A stretch of 64,000 nt of DNA from Flavobacteriales bacterium (GTDB taxonomy: Bacteria > Bacteroidota > Bacteroidia > Flavobacteriales_E > Vicingaceae). The translations under genes and the position numbers were made by a program. Shown here piece by piece: positions 17,845 to 27,415 of the stretch. The stretch's first letter is position 1, and each line of letters opens with the position of its first letter. The notes under the pieces are model-generated. The model did not search any database. It saw nothing but the letters and a program-made list of their open reading frames with translations, and was not told the origin of the DNA. The stretch covers positions 62,001-126,000 of the forward strand of contig JAPHUD010000003.1 of the NCBI GenBank assembly GCA_026196775.1, given 5' to 3'.

Positions 17845-19101
17845 TTATTTTGTATCAAGTAGGTTAATTATTATTTCTTCCAATTTATGGGTGTTGATAA
17901 CAACCGTTTCATTGGAGTGCATAAATTCTATCCAGTTGTTCGATTTACAAGGATAATAATGGTGAATTAATTCTATATTCGATAATTGAGCTAAATTAGC
18001 ATAAAAATTAGCATTACGTACAATATCAGGCATCCAAATTACTCCTTTTGTATGTTCATTGCAAAAAATTAAATTAGCCCATGCTCCTCCAGTTGGTCCT
18101 GCAATAAAATCTGCACCATTCATAATATTCATTTGCTCTTCAACGGTTAATTTTTCAAGATAAACGGCTTCAAAATCATATTTTTTTAGTATTTCATATA
18201 CTTCATCTTGATTATATGCCCTTTTATCTTGGGTTCGTGCTAAAAATATTCTTTTTTTTGGGTTAAAATTATTTTTAGGAATTAAAAATCTATTTTTAAA
18301 AACTTTCATTAGCTCCCAATTAAAATTGGTGTCCAAAATAGTTAAATTGGCCCTTTTGTGTTTAAAGTCAGGTGGTGATATTACTGGAGAATCAAGCCAA
18401 ACTAAATCTTTTATTTTATACCAAATGACGTCTTCTAAGTAAATTAAAGTAGCATTTGGAAAAAGCTGATTTAAAACACTTATATGATTTTTGAAATTTT
18501 CAATCTTTTTAGGAATTAATAGCGGGTAGTTTTTGTATTTTTTTGGTAAAAACTCATAGACTTCTTTCTTGGGTAAAATTTCTATTAACCAATGATACCA
18601 ACCGTGTGGCCAATGACCAGATAAAAAAATTCCTTTTTCTATTTCAACAGTTGGGCGTATCATTTTGATAAACGCATAACCTGCTGTTGCTTGAATTATT
18701 AAATTGGTTTTGTAGTTTACATTTTTATCAGGATGTGATGTTGTATAATTTTGTTTATATAATTTATTTTCAAATAAAACCATTGAAGAAAAAGGGGAGA
18801 CGGTTCCATTAGGAACAATATTATAACCAATTGAGGCTTGTTTTTTATATACTTTTTCTGAGGGTTTATTTAGTTCAGCTACTGTGTAGATATAATCTAA
18901 ATTCGATTCTATTATGTTGGTTCGGTTAATTAAATTTTCAGTAAAATCTAATTTTACTATTCGATATTTATTTCGAGAAAGAAGCTGTAGCATTTTTCCG
19001 GATATAATACCTAATTTATTATTCTTAAAAAATAACCTTGTAGTTAAGTTATTTAATAGATTAAATATAGCTGATTTAAGATATTTAATTATCGAACTCA
19101 T
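17845..19101 (-). CDS. Glycosyltransferase family 61-like (DUF563) protein
   Basis: The 418-residue protein has a C-terminal region typical of GT61/DUF563: [20 protein letters not shown] (near 285), then [18 protein letters not shown] (near 330) and GVIWMPD. Upstream there is a [17 protein letters not shown] segment (near 167), also characteristic. GT61-like enzymes in bacteria occur in capsule and lipopolysaccharide loci; the donor is usually unknown. It overlaps the downstream end of the FdtB-like gene by 17 bases, so it is translated from the same mRNA. The gene that once followed it was probably the truncated aminotransferase. Confidence 0.8.
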   Translation of the reverse strand: MSSIIKYLKSAIFNLLNNLTTRLFFKNNKLGIISGKMLQLLSRNKYRIVKLDFTENLINRTNIIESNLDYIYTVAELNKPSEKVYKKQASIGYNIVPNGTVSPFSSMVLFENKLYKQNYTTSHPDKNVNYKTNLIIQATAGYAFIKMIRPTVEIEKGIFLSGHWPHGWYHWLIEILPKKEVYEFLPKKYKNYPLLIPKKIENFKNHISVLNQLFPNATLIYLEDVIWYKIKDLVWLDSPVISPPDFKHKRANLTILDTNFNWELMKVFKNRFLIPKNNFNPKKRIFLARTQDKRAYNQDEVYEILKKYDFEAVYLEKLTVEEQMNIMNGADFIAGPTGGAWANLIFCNEHTKGVIWMPDIVRNANFYANLAQLSNIELIHHYYPCKSNNWIEFMHSNETVVINTHKLEEIIINLLDTK

Positions 19102-20191
19102 TAATTGCTTTAATTACTTTGTTAACCTCAATTATATCCATCACAGGGCTAATAGGTAAGCTTAGCACTTCTTTGTGTAGTTGTTCAGTTATAGGTAAAG
19201 AAAAATGGTTGTACTCACTATATGCTTTTTGTTGATGAGGCGGGATAGGGTAATGAATTAAGGTTTGTATATTGTTTTCAGTTAAATAAGCTTGCAATTG
19301 GTCTCGCTTACTTGTTCTAATAACAAATAAATGCCAAACATGTTCTAATTCCTTATCAGGATAGTTAGGAAGTATAATGTTCGAATTTTTTATTTCATTA
19401 CAATAACGTTTAGCAATAGCTCTTCTTTTTTGATTTTCAGCATCAATGTATTTTAACTTTATAGTAAGAACACCTGCTTGTAATTCATCTAACCTGCTGT
19501 TTAATCCTTTATAAGTATTAACGTATTTTTCGTTAGAACCATAATTGGCAATTGTTCTAATAGTAGTTGCTAACTGTTCATCTTTACAGGATACTGCACC
19601 TCCATCTCCTAAAGCACCTAAGTTTTTTCCGGGGTAGAAACTAAACCCGGCTGCATCTCCTAAATTTCCAGATTTTATGCCATTTTTTTCTGCACCAATT
19701 GCTTGTGCATTGTCTTCAATAATTTTTAATTGGTGTTTTTGAGCTATTTCTGTTAGTTGCTCATTAAAAACGACTTGCCCATAAAGGTGAACAAGCATTA
19801 TGGCTTTCGTTTTTGGTGTAATTTTTTCTTCAATTTTAGTACTATCAAGATTATAATTATCGATAGTAGGCTCTATAAAAACAGGCACTAAGCGATTGTC
19901 TGTAATGGCTAAAATAGATGCAATGTATGTATTAGCAGGAACAATTATTTCATCACCTTCTTTCATTACGCCAAGTGCTATATAGGCTTTTAAAATTAAA
20001 CGTAAAGCATCTAGTCCATTGGCAACACCTATAACAAATGGAACATTAAGGTAAGCTGATAGCTTTTTTTCAAATAATTTATTTTGTTCTCCTTGTAAAT
20101 ACCAACCGCTAGTATATATATTAATTAGCTTGCTCTCTATCTCTTCTTTGTATTGAAGATTAATTTTCTGAAGATCTAAGAATTTAATCAT
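19085..20191 (-). CDS. dTDP-3-amino-3,6-dideoxyhexose transaminase (FdtB/QdtB-like)
   Basis: The 368-residue PLP enzyme has [16 protein letters not shown] (near 55), [17 protein letters not shown] (near 155) and [18 protein letters not shown] (near 186). The [14 protein letters not shown] form around the PLP lysine is typical of 3-aminotransferases such as FdtB, QdtB and DesV. It should convert dTDP-3-keto-6-deoxyhexose to the 3-amino sugar. Immediate upstream partners are an acyltransferase (FdtC-like) and a 3,4-ketoisomerase (FdtA-like), which completes the three-step branch to dTDP-Fuc3NAc or dTDP-Qui3NAc. RmlA and RmlB are outside the window. Confidence 0.87.
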   Translation of the reverse strand: MIKFLDLQKINLQYKEEIESKLINIYTSGWYLQGEQNKLFEKKLSAYLNVPFVIGVANGLDALRLILKAYIALGVMKEGDEIIVPANTYIASILAITDNRLVPVFIEPTIDNYNLDSTKIEEKITPKTKAIMLVHLYGQVVFNEQLTEIAQKHQLKIIEDNAQAIGAEKNGIKSGNLGDAAGFSFYPGKNLGALGDGGAVSCKDEQLATTIRTIANYGSNEKYVNTYKGLNSRLDELQAGVLTIKLKYIDAENQKRRAIAKRYCNEIKNSNIILPNYPDKELEHVWHLFVIRTSKRDQLQAYLTENNIQTLIHYPIPPHQQKAYSEYNHFSLPITEQLHKEVLSLPISPVMDIIEVNKVIKAINEFDN

Positions 20192-20732
20192 TGGGTATTA
20201 ATTTATTATTTTTAAAGATAAAAGAGCTATTGTCATCTTTCGATTTTAGATTTAAATCAAGTAACTTACCTTCTTCAGTAATATAACCCATTTTTTTTGC
20301 GGGATTTCCATACCATACTTCATTTTTTCCAATATCTTTTGTTACCACGCTACCAGCACCTATTAGTGCATACTCATTTATAGTTATACCAGCTACTAAT
20401 GTAGCATTAGCTCCTATGCTTACTCCTTTAGAAATATGGGTTTTATCCCAAACTTCTTTATATTGTTTAGACCTAGGAACTTTATCATTTGTAAAGGTAA
20501 CGTTAGCACCAATATGTACATTATCCTCAACTACAGTGTTATCCCATATTTGAACACCACTTTTTATAGTAACGTTATTACCAATTGTAACATTATTTTC
20601 TATAAAACAATGGCTACAAATGTTACAATTTTTGCCTATTACAGCACCTGGTAAAATAATTACAAATTGCCAAATAGAAGTATTTTCACCTATGTTTTCC
20701 GATTGAACATCAGATAATTTATGTATAAACAT
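20184..20732 (-). CDS. Hexapeptide-repeat N-acetyltransferase (FdtC/QdtC-like)
   Basis: The 182-residue protein is almost all left-handed beta-helix hexapeptides (residues 12-145), for example [20 protein letters not shown] and [29 protein letters not shown] segment is the usual C-terminal turn. Enzymes of this length and pattern acetylate the 3-amino group of dTDP-3-amino-3,6-dideoxyhexoses using acetyl-CoA. The gene overlaps the aminotransferase gene by eight bases and the ketoisomerase gene at its start, so the three form a coupled module. Confidence 0.86.
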   Translation of the reverse strand: MFIHKLSDVQSENIGENTSIWQFVIILPGAVIGKNCNICSHCFIENNVTIGNNVTIKSGVQIWDNTVVEDNVHIGANVTFTNDKVPRSKQYKEVWDKTHISKGVSIGANATLVAGITINEYALIGAGSVVTKDIGKNEVWYGNPAKKMGYITEEGKLLDLNLKSKDDNSSFIFKNNKLIPND

Positions 20733-21133
20733 TATTTCGTTAAATTTAAAAACTCATCATAATCTCTAATATAATCTTTTTCATCATATTCAATACTAGC
20801 AATGCACATTTGTACTGCATTATGGCTGTATTTCATGGTACGCCAACTTTTTTTTGGTATAAAAACTCCTTTATGGGGGGCATCTAATACAAATTCAAAA
20901 ATTTCTCCGGTTATGGTTTCTATTTTTAAATCTATTTTGCCTGCAACAGATACCAATATTTGTTCTAAATGAATATGGGCATGTCCACCTCTTTCTACAT
21001 CTTCTGGTGTAAAATAGGTCCAGTATATACGCTGAGGTATAAATGGTAAATTTTCTTTTTCTGCAACAGAAATGTAGCCTAAAGCTGGACTACCTATTTT
21101 TTTAAAATCAATTATGTAAGGCTTTTTATTCAT
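20732..21133 (-). CDS. dTDP-4-oxo-6-deoxyhexose 3,4-ketoisomerase (FdtA/QdtA-like cupin)
   Basis: The start is taken as ATG at 21133, giving about 133 residues, because the longer frame opens with TTG and adds 14 residues the family lacks. The cupin motifs [20 protein letters not shown] and [18 protein letters not shown] are those of the FdtA/QdtA/WxcM-C family, with paired His residues in [10 protein letters not shown] at the active site. FDAPHKG-like and [15 protein letters not shown] segments follow. It isomerises dTDP-4-keto-6-deoxyglucose to the 3-keto form. Whether the product is galacto (Fuc3N) or gluco (Qui3N) cannot be told. Confidence 0.88.
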   Translation of the reverse strand: MNKKPYIIDFKKIGSPALGYISVAEKENLPFIPQRIYWTYFTPEDVERGGHAHIHLEQILVSVAGKIDLKIETITGEIFEFVLDAPHKGVFIPKKSWRTMKYSHNAVQMCIASIEYDEKDYIRDYDEFLNLTK

Positions 21134-21137
21134 ACTA

Positions 21138-21145
21138 CAAATATA
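21138..21145 (-). promoter_or_regulatory. Possible internal -7 promoter box (TATATTTG) before the ketoisomerase gene
   Basis: The minus strand reads TATATTTG, an exact TAnnTTTG match, only four bases upstream of the ATG at 21133. If used, the transcript would be nearly leaderless and would start the FdtA-FdtC-FdtB module. No -33 element is seen at the right distance, and the upstream gene ends 44 bases away, so it may be chance. Confidence 0.35.
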
Positions 21146-21176
21146 ATTATTTAGTATAGAGTTTAATAATTTCAAT

Positions 21177-22286
21177 TTATAGTGCTCCTACTATTTCTTG
21201 AAATTTTTTCCACTGGTTTTCTTTAGAAAATAAAGTGTGTATTTTTTTTGAAGCACGTTCAGCAAATTCTTTGTAATCATCCCAGTTCATCAATACTTTT
21301 TCTATAACACTTTCCAATTCATTATAATCTGAATAAGTAATAAAGTCTTCATCTGGAATTAAGCCTTCAGGGTAATTACCTCGTTCAGAAATTAATAACG
21401 CACCATGACCAATAGCCTCAAAAAGCCTCATGTTACTTTTATAGTCCTGATTATTATCACCATAAGCATTCACTACTATTTTAGATTTTTTTAACGTGTT
21501 GGATAACTCTTGTCCATATAAAGGAGGAAGTATTAATTTTCGAATCTTTTTTGAAGGGAAAACGGTTTGTTGAATGTTGATTTTTGGCAACTTTAAAATC
21601 AAACGTTTTATTTCTTGAACTTGAAGATGAACATTTATTAGATAGGGACTACTTTTGCTATATAGCATCAATTGATTAATCAATTCATTTCTTTTATTGA
21701 ATATGCCTTTGTAATATTGACCGTAAAATAAAACATCTATTGTTTTTTCTTGAGGGTTATTTAACCATTTATCTATTACAGCAGGCTGTAATTCATTTGC
21801 TTTTAGTCCTAATTTTTTCCAGTAATTAACAAAAGGTTGATGTAAAGTTAAATGAATGTCATAAAATGGAAAAGTTCTTGGTCTTTTCTCAATAAAACCA
21901 TTCCAACATATATTATAAGTTTTAACTCCACTCTGTATCAAAAGTTCAATAAAATTATCATCAGCAAAAGGAGACATGTTGTAAAATACATCGGGCTTAA
22001 ATTTTTTAATTTGGGCCAGTTTAATTTCTGTTAAGTCAGTTGTGGTCAATCCATTTTCTTTTGCCCAAAGCAATTGTAAACGTTCGTAATTCCATATAGT
22101 AAAAAAAACCTCATTAGTTTTATGTTCTAAAGCCGGCTTTAAAATGTAAGATGCTGCATAACCATCATTAACCAACAACTTTCTTAAGGCTTCAAATGTT
22201 AATGTAGAAGAATCATTTATTCCATGCATTTTTTCAAATAGCGGAATATGAGGCGGATATTTATGGATGCATTGGTAGATTTTCAT
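21177..22286 (-). CDS. CgeB-like glycosyltransferase
   Basis: The 369-residue protein has the C-terminal Glyco_trans_1_2 pattern: KSNMRLFEAIGHGALLISER (near 278) and EDFITYSDYNELESVIEKVL (near 312), then a helical tail. The N-terminus (MKIYQCIHKYPPHIPLFEK) is not a standard GT4 opening. It overlaps the upstream WecF-like gene by four bases. It is the second CgeB-like enzyme of the cluster (the other is at 8829) but shares only the donor-domain pattern with it. Its position between the Fuc4N and 3-amino-sugar modules suggests it uses one of these donors. Confidence 0.75.
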   Translation of the reverse strand: MKIYQCIHKYPPHIPLFEKMHGINDSSTLTFEALRKLLVNDGYAASYILKPALEHKTNEVFFTIWNYERLQLLWAKENGLTTTDLTEIKLAQIKKFKPDVFYNMSPFADDNFIELLIQSGVKTYNICWNGFIEKRPRTFPFYDIHLTLHQPFVNYWKKLGLKANELQPAVIDKWLNNPQEKTIDVLFYGQYYKGIFNKRNELINQLMLYSKSSPYLINVHLQVQEIKRLILKLPKINIQQTVFPSKKIRKLILPPLYGQELSNTLKKSKIVVNAYGDNNQDYKSNMRLFEAIGHGALLISERGNYPEGLIPDEDFITYSDYNELESVIEKVLMNWDDYKEFAERASKKIHTLFSKENQWKKFQEIVGAL

Positions 22287-23470
22287 AAATTATTTTTATT
22301 GTTTAATATATTACTCAAATACTCTAGTCGTTTTTCCTCAGAAAATAGGTTTGATATTTTTTCAATATTTGATTGAGTTTGCTCTTCAGATAAAGGCTTT
22401 GAAAACTCTTCAAAGGTTAAATTTTTTATTGTTTTTATGTCAAAAATATCAACCCCAATTGTTTTAAAAAATTGATATAACGGATTTTTATTTTTTAGAT
22501 ATAATTTTTTTCCTAAGGTTAAAAGTGTGATGCAATTCCCCAATGCTTGACTTCTGTTGTGGAACATGATGGCAACATCTATTTCGTTCAATTTTTTAAG
22601 ATACTCTTCTCGTGGCATAAATTTTTCTAGTGCCTCAAATTTATTATTAAACACTTGTGTACAATACTTTTTAACTACTTCTGCATAATCTGGACGACCA
22701 TAAGATAAGGGGATAATAAGTTTTATTTTTTCTTTTTTAAACTTTTTTAATACTTTAATGCAATCCATGTGGTTATTAGCTCCTGTAGCTGAATTTCCAA
22801 TTTGGATGTTTAAAAAATCATTATTCTTTTTATATTTTTTTAGTTTTATAGCTCTATCGAAGTTTTGATTGTAGCCAAAAGGTAATTGACTTATTTTAGG
22901 TGCGTCATATATTTTTCGAATTAATTCGATTTCATGAAATAAATTTGGATCAATCAACATAAAATTAATTCTTTGAACTGTCTTTTTCTTTAACAGGAAA
23001 TCTTCATGTATACTTCTTTTATTTTTTAATAACGTTAATAATTGTTTTAAAAATATATTTGGTCGTTTAGCCCATTTTTTTGGGAAGATGTATTTCTTTC
23101 TAACATATTTTAAAGTAAGTTTGTCGTGTATCCAATTTATATGGTATAAATAGGGGTCTTCATAAAAGTCTCCACCCCAGCAGATAACATAAATAGGTAT
23201 GTTTTTATCAATGGTGAGCATTAATTTACCTACATCAAGACTATACCAATGAATGAATATTTTGTCTGAGCTAGTAATTTTGTTTAGTATTGCTTTAAAA
23301 TCATTGCTCCAAATGTCTTCAACCCACTCTGCTTTAAGGTGTTTTACATGAATTGCATTTTGTCTATTTCCCCTAATAAAATATCTATTCGAATTTTTTG
23401 AACTGACTTTTTCAGCATCATCAATGAAATCATCAATGAACTTATCATCTATCATGAGGTGATAATTCAT
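22283..23470 (-). CDS. TDP-Fuc4NAc transferase family protein (WecF/GT56-like)
   Basis: The 395-residue protein matches the GT56 family in overall pattern. It has KIFIHWYSLDVGKLML and IYVICWGGDFYEDP in the N-terminal half, IQIGNSATGANNHMDCIKVL (near 224), LIIPLSYGRPDYAEVVKKY (near 252) and NRSQALGNCITLLTLGKKLY (near 308). In enterobacteria WecF adds Fuc4NAc to lipid II of the ECA pathway. Here the upstream gene encodes a WecE-type aminotransferase, so a Fuc4N derivative is the likely donor. The formyltransferase two genes upstream suggests the 4-amino group may be formylated rather than acetylated. Confidence 0.85.
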   Translation of the reverse strand: MNYHLMIDDKFIDDFIDDAEKVSSKNSNRYFIRGNRQNAIHVKHLKAEWVEDIWSNDFKAILNKITSSDKIFIHWYSLDVGKLMLTIDKNIPIYVICWGGDFYEDPYLYHINWIHDKLTLKYVRKKYIFPKKWAKRPNIFLKQLLTLLKNKRSIHEDFLLKKKTVQRINFMLIDPNLFHEIELIRKIYDAPKISQLPFGYNQNFDRAIKLKKYKKNNDFLNIQIGNSATGANNHMDCIKVLKKFKKEKIKLIIPLSYGRPDYAEVVKKYCTQVFNNKFEALEKFMPREEYLKKLNEIDVAIMFHNRSQALGNCITLLTLGKKLYLKNKNPLYQFFKTIGVDIFDIKTIKNLTFEEFSKPLSEEQTQSNIEKISNLFSEEKRLEYLSNILNNKNNL

Positions 23471-24591
23471 AATTTCATATCTTTTATAAGGTTGATAATT
23501 TTATTTATATCACCATCTTTTAATTCATAGAAAAAAGGCAAACGCAATAAGCAGTCTGTGTATCTATCAGATTGTGATAATTCTATACCTTTATATTTTT
23601 TATTATAATAAGGGCTTTTATGTAAACTTAAATAATGAAATACCGCATAAACTCCATTTTCTTTTAAATAGCTAAGAATTTTATTTCGCTGATCTTCAGA
23701 CTTACATACCATGTAAAACATATGGCCATTGTTGGTAGCATAAGTAGGAATTTCTGGTAGTTTTATATTATTACTTATCGCCCAATCGGATAAACCATCA
23801 AAATAATGATGCCAAATTTCAATTCTTCTTTTCTGAATATCAGCAAGATTCTCTAGTTGTGCCCATAGATACGCTGCAATAATTTCAGATGGTAAAAAAG
23901 AGGATCCGGTATCTACCCATCCGTATTTATTTACGTCTCCTCTAAAAAATTCAGAGCGGTTAGTTCCCTTCTCCCAAATAATCTCAGACCGTTTTATGAA
24001 TTTATCATCATTAATAGCTAATAAACCACCTTCGCCAGAATTAATATTTTTTGTTTCATGAAAAGAAAAAGCAGCCATATGTCCTATGCTACCTAATGGT
24101 TTACCTTTATAATAAGAATCAATAGCCTGAGCGGCATCTTCAATAACCAATAAATTGTATTTATTTGCTAAATACATGATTTTATCCATATCACACGCTA
24201 CTCCAGCATAGTGCACAGGCACGATTGCCTTTGTTTTAGAGGTTATTAGTTCTTCAATTTTATCTTCATCAATACCTGGATGGTCTGCTCTGCTATCTAC
24301 AAACACTATTTTTGCTCCTTGTCTTACAAATGCAAGAGCAGTAGATACAAATGTATATGAGGGAATTATTACTTCATCACCTTGTTTTATATCTGCTAAT
24401 ATTGCACACATTTCAAGCGCATCAGTGCAAGAGGTGGTTAGTAATGCTTTTTTAAAGCCAAATTTTTGTTCAAAAAAATTATTACATTTTTGTGTATATA
24501 TTCCATTGCCAGAAATCTTTCCAGAAAGTACAGCATCTTTTATATATTCTAACTCTTTTCCTGTTAAATATGGCTTGTTAAATGGTATCAT
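23467..24591 (-). CDS. wecE: dTDP-4-amino-4,6-dideoxygalactose transaminase (WecE/RffA-like)
   Basis: The protein (374 residues from the ATG at 24591) opens MIPFNKPYLTGKELEYIKDA and has ALLTTSCTDALEMCAILADI, VIIPSYTFVSTALAFVRQGA, FVDSRADHPGIDE and FSFHETKNINSGEGGLL, with the PLP lysine in the last. These are the WecE/RffA hallmarks. It converts dTDP-4-keto-6-deoxyglucose to dTDP-Fuc4N. The longer frame starts with a TTG six bases earlier, so I chose the ATG. It overlaps the upstream formyltransferase gene by 14 bases and the downstream WecF-like gene by four. Confidence 0.92.
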   Translation of the reverse strand: MIPFNKPYLTGKELEYIKDAVLSGKISGNGIYTQKCNNFFEQKFGFKKALLTTSCTDALEMCAILADIKQGDEVIIPSYTFVSTALAFVRQGAKIVFVDSRADHPGIDEDKIEELITSKTKAIVPVHYAGVACDMDKIMYLANKYNLLVIEDAAQAIDSYYKGKPLGSIGHMAAFSFHETKNINSGEGGLLAINDDKFIKRSEIIWEKGTNRSEFFRGDVNKYGWVDTGSSFLPSEIIAAYLWAQLENLADIQKRRIEIWHHYFDGLSDWAISNNIKLPEIPTYATNNGHMFYMVCKSEDQRNKILSYLKENGVYAVFHYLSLHKSPYYNKKYKGIELSQSDRYTDCLLRLPFFYELKDGDINKIINLIKDMKL

Positions 24592-25345
24592 CTTCAATAG
24601 TTAAAGAAATTTTAATTTTAATTTTTTTATTAGTTTCTTCATCATAAAAATAAGCATGAGAGTATTCACCAAAAGATTTAGATCTTAGTATATTTATAAA
24701 TTCATAAAATGTACCTTCCATATTTAAATCTATACAATTTGATTTTTCAAATTTTTCTCTACTATTATAAGAAGAATTTGCTTCAATTTGATTAGTTGAA
24801 TGTTTCCATTCTGATCTATTTATCCATATTTTTTTGAATAAATTTAATGCTAAGCTATCTAATTTTTCCAAAAGTGATTTAGAGTCATCATAAATTTTAA
24901 TTTCAATTTTAGATTGGGCAACTATTTGTCCACTATCAATATTATTGTCTACAATATGGTAAGTTACTCCTGTTTCTTTTTCACCAGAATATAAAGCCCA
25001 GTTTATAGGATATACGCCTCTGTTTTTTGGTAATAAACTGTAATGTAAATTTAAGGTTGCTTTTTTTACAATATTTAATGTATTTTGATTAATTATATGT
25101 TTCCATGATAATAATAACAAATAATCAGGTTGGTATTTTTTTATAAAAGTATAAGATGAAATATGGTCAAACAAAAGGACATCAATATTAAATTTATTTT
25201 CAAGATCTTTTAAACTTGGCCACCAAGATTTTTCAGTTTTATTTGTAAATACCCCAACTATTTGAAAATCGATTTGATTTTTCAAAAGGTATTCTGTTAT
25301 ATTAAATCCAATTGTATGGTCAGCAAAAATAACTACCTTATCCAT
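24578..25345 (-). CDS. Sugar N-formyltransferase (methionyl-tRNA formyltransferase-like)
   Basis: The 255-residue protein carries the formyltransferase core: NLHYSLLPKNRGVYPINWAL followed by SGEKETGVTYHIVDNNIDSG. The catalytic Asn-x-His pair is in NLH and the Asp in NIDSG. It is too short for tRNA-Met formyltransferase and lacks its usual C-terminal domain, but fits dTDP-4-amino-sugar N-formyltransferases using N10-formyltetrahydrofolate. The next gene makes dTDP-Fuc4N, which supports 4-formamido-4,6-dideoxygalactose as product. The C-terminal 60 residues may be a small extra substrate-binding region. Confidence 0.85.
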   Translation of the reverse strand: MDKVVIFADHTIGFNITEYLLKNQIDFQIVGVFTNKTEKSWWPSLKDLENKFNIDVLLFDHISSYTFIKKYQPDYLLLLSWKHIINQNTLNIVKKATLNLHYSLLPKNRGVYPINWALYSGEKETGVTYHIVDNNIDSGQIVAQSKIEIKIYDDSKSLLEKLDSLALNLFKKIWINRSEWKHSTNQIEANSSYNSREKFEKSNCIDLNMEGTFYEFINILRSKSFGEYSHAYFYDEETNKKIKIKISLTIEDDTI

Positions 25346-25964
25346 TTTTTCTTACAATTATAGTAAACTCATATAAATTATAATCATGTAAAAGTGCTAC
25401 ATTTTTAGAAAAATGTTTTTTACAATAATCAAATAAAAACAACGGGTCAGCATAATATAAATAATCTCTCATATATTCTTTATCGGAATATTTTGTTAAT
25501 ATATTAAAGGCAAAGCCCATTTTAGAAAGGTTATCAATTTTATGTAGTGTTTCCGTTATATAATTTAACCATTTTTCATCTGAATTTTTTAATCTAACAT
25601 TAAAAATACCACTAGCTATAGTATAATCATATTTTTTGGAGTTATTCAAGCTATTTAACCAATTAGAATTGTTATCATTAGGATAAAACTCTAAAGCAGC
25701 ATCTATCATTTTTTGTGAAATATCATATCCTGTATAATTGAAGTTAGTATAGCTTTTTTTTAAAAAATCATACATAGACCCAAAACCACAACCATAGTCC
25801 AAAACAGTAAAGTTTTCATCTTTATCTATGATATTAGACAATACTTTAAACCTAAGGTATTGTGATTCAGTTGAATTCCAATCAACTCCTTCTGGAGTTG
25901 CACCGTTTTGTGTGATTTTATCGGAATAATAGTCATTTACTTGTTTGAGAATATTATTATTCAT
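25338..25964 (-). CDS. Class I SAM-dependent methyltransferase
   Basis: The 208-residue protein has the SAM-binding motif VLDYGCGFGSMYDFLKK (near 54) and NYTGYDISQKMIDAALEFYP (near 76), a standard Methyltransf_11/25 core. It overlaps the formyltransferase gene by eight bases and the WbqC-like gene by eight, so it belongs to the same coupled module. Its substrate is not recognisable; small methyltransferases of this kind in O-antigen loci often modify sugars or the glycan end. Confidence 0.78.
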   Translation of the reverse strand: MNNNILKQVNDYYSDKITQNGATPEGVDWNSTESQYLRFKVLSNIIDKDENFTVLDYGCGFGSMYDFLKKSYTNFNYTGYDISQKMIDAALEFYPNDNNSNWLNSLNNSKKYDYTIASGIFNVRLKNSDEKWLNYITETLHKIDNLSKMGFAFNILTKYSDKEYMRDYLYYADPLFLFDYCKKHFSKNVALLHDYNLYEFTIIVRKNG

Positions 25965-26679
25965 GAGTTAGGTTTTTAAAATAATTTTTAGCGTTTTTGC
26001 CAGTATTAAATATTAAATCAATAATTGATACATAATGAGTGAAATCATTATATAATTGAAAGTATGTAGGATATTTTGAATAATCAAAATAGTGTACATT
26101 AATATTTTCTTCTAAAAATAGTTTATTATCCATATAATCTTTAGCAGCAGGACCAGTGTAATAATCAGTTGCATTAAGTTTTTTGCATATATCTATAAGC
26201 CTTTCTACTTTGTCATCTAGTAAAGTGAACTCACGAGAATCAATAATTTTAGTATTAATATCAAGTATTTGATTAATTGTTTGAATAAAGGATAAATTTA
26301 TATTGGTAAGGCTATTTATATTTTCTTTTCTATAAAGTTCTTCAAAAACATCTTTATATTCTTTGAAATAGGGGGCTTTTGAATAATTAGCCACAATAGT
26401 TTTCCAGTGTTTTTGTCTCCAATTTTTATCAGCAACTTTAGTTTCATTAATTTTTTGATGAAACTTTCCCTTAACTTCAACAGGGATAGTTAACCATAAC
26501 AAACCTTGTGGCGTTTTTATTTGATTCCTATTTCGCCAATCTCGTTTAGTAAATTGCATATCATCATAAACTACAAATTCATCAACGCTATCAATATTAT
26601 CAAAATAACCTTTCCATGGGATATAATTTGATTGTGTTATTAATACTTTTTTTTCGTTTTGTTTTTCAATTTGTGTCAT
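25957..26679 (-). CDS. WbqC-like family protein
   Basis: The 240-residue protein begins with ITQSNYIPWKGYFDNIDSVD and VYDDMQFTKRDWRNRNQIKT, then LLWLTIPVEVKG, the clear signature of the WbqC-like family. Members are found in polysaccharide loci next to aminosugar genes; their biochemical role is not well established. ATYYTGPAAKDYMDN-like residues (near 185) are the other conserved patch. The gene lies between a methyltransferase and a sulfotransferase, overlapping both. Confidence 0.85.
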   Translation of the reverse strand: MTQIEKQNEKKVLITQSNYIPWKGYFDNIDSVDEFVVYDDMQFTKRDWRNRNQIKTPQGLLWLTIPVEVKGKFHQKINETKVADKNWRQKHWKTIVANYSKAPYFKEYKDVFEELYRKENINSLTNINLSFIQTINQILDINTKIIDSREFTLLDDKVERLIDICKKLNATDYYTGPAAKDYMDNKLFLEENINVHYFDYSKYPTYFQLYNDFTHYVSIIDLIFNTGKNAKNYFKNLTHE

Positions 26680-27415
26680 ACAACCTTTTCTCTAAATTAA
26701 GTGTTATTTGATGAATATACTTTATATTTTCTTCAAAAAAATCATCTAGTAAAATATTTTGGTTTCCTTTTGGTTGAAACTGTTTGTTTTCTATGTCTTT
26801 AATATCGAACTGTGGGTTTAATCCTACTGATTTTGCAAGTTTTACTATTTCTACTTCTTTGTTTTTTATAAAATCTTCATATTTTATGAGAATAAACCTT
26901 TCTTTATTTTGCAAATAAATATTATTATACTTTACCCACATGTCAGCAAGTTTTTCAATATAATGATTTTTTGAGGAGTAATAATCATAAAACAAAGATT
27001 GCCAACTTTTTGGAAGCTCATCGTAAGCTGTAAAGTCAGGTAGGTTTCCAGGCAAATTTAATCTATTTAAAATGCTTCTTATATTATCTTTTGGATTCCT
27101 TACAATAAAAATAAACTTTGCCTTTGGGTATAACTGATAAAACTCGTCAAAAAGTAGTGTAAAGTTAGGCTCTTTTATAATTTTATTTTTAAGTATGGAA
27201 CTATGTTTTATTAAATGATTTTTTAGGGTTATTTCTTTTTTTAATAATAAGAAATTATATGGATACCAAAAAAAAGGAGTGTCTAACATTGTTTTCTGCC
27301 CTGTTTTTTTTCCTAATAAAGCAGCAATAGCTGTAGTGCCTGCTTTTGGCATGCCCATTATTATTACTGGTGCAGGGTTATTTATTTTGCGTATTATGTA
27401 TTTTATTTTATTCAA
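26666..27415 (-). CDS. Sulfotransferase family protein (TTG start)
   Basis: The 249-residue protein has the PAPS 5'-phosphosulfate loop PVIIMGMPKAGTTAIAALLG near residue 16 and the 3'-phosphate motif FIFIVRNPKDNIRSILNRL near 104, with a conserved YEDF motif near 183. It should transfer sulfate from PAPS to a carbohydrate hydroxyl, giving an acidic polysaccharide. The start is TTG at 27415 and overlaps the stop of the Wzt gene by eight bases; no ATG lies before the PAPS loop. Sulfated surface glycans are plausible for a marine bacterium, but the habitat is not shown by the sequence. Confidence 0.8.
   Translation of the reverse strand: MNKIKYIIRKINNPAPVIIMGMPKAGTTAIAALLGKKTGQKTMLDTPFFWYPYNFLLLKKEITLKNHLIKHSSILKNKIIKEPNFTLLFDEFYQLYPKAKFIFIVRNPKDNIRSILNRLNLPGNLPDFTAYDELPKSWQSLFYDYYSSKNHYIEKLADMWVKYNNIYLQNKERFILIKYEDFIKNKEVEIVKLAKSVGLNPQFDIKDIENKQFQPKGNQNILLDDFFEENIKYIHQITLNLEKRLYDTN

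Noticed and set aside
21134-21175. N-terminal extension of the ketoisomerase starting from TTG at 21175
   Set aside because: The family begins close to the [10 protein letters not shown] segment; the extra 14 residues have no match and the start is TTG.
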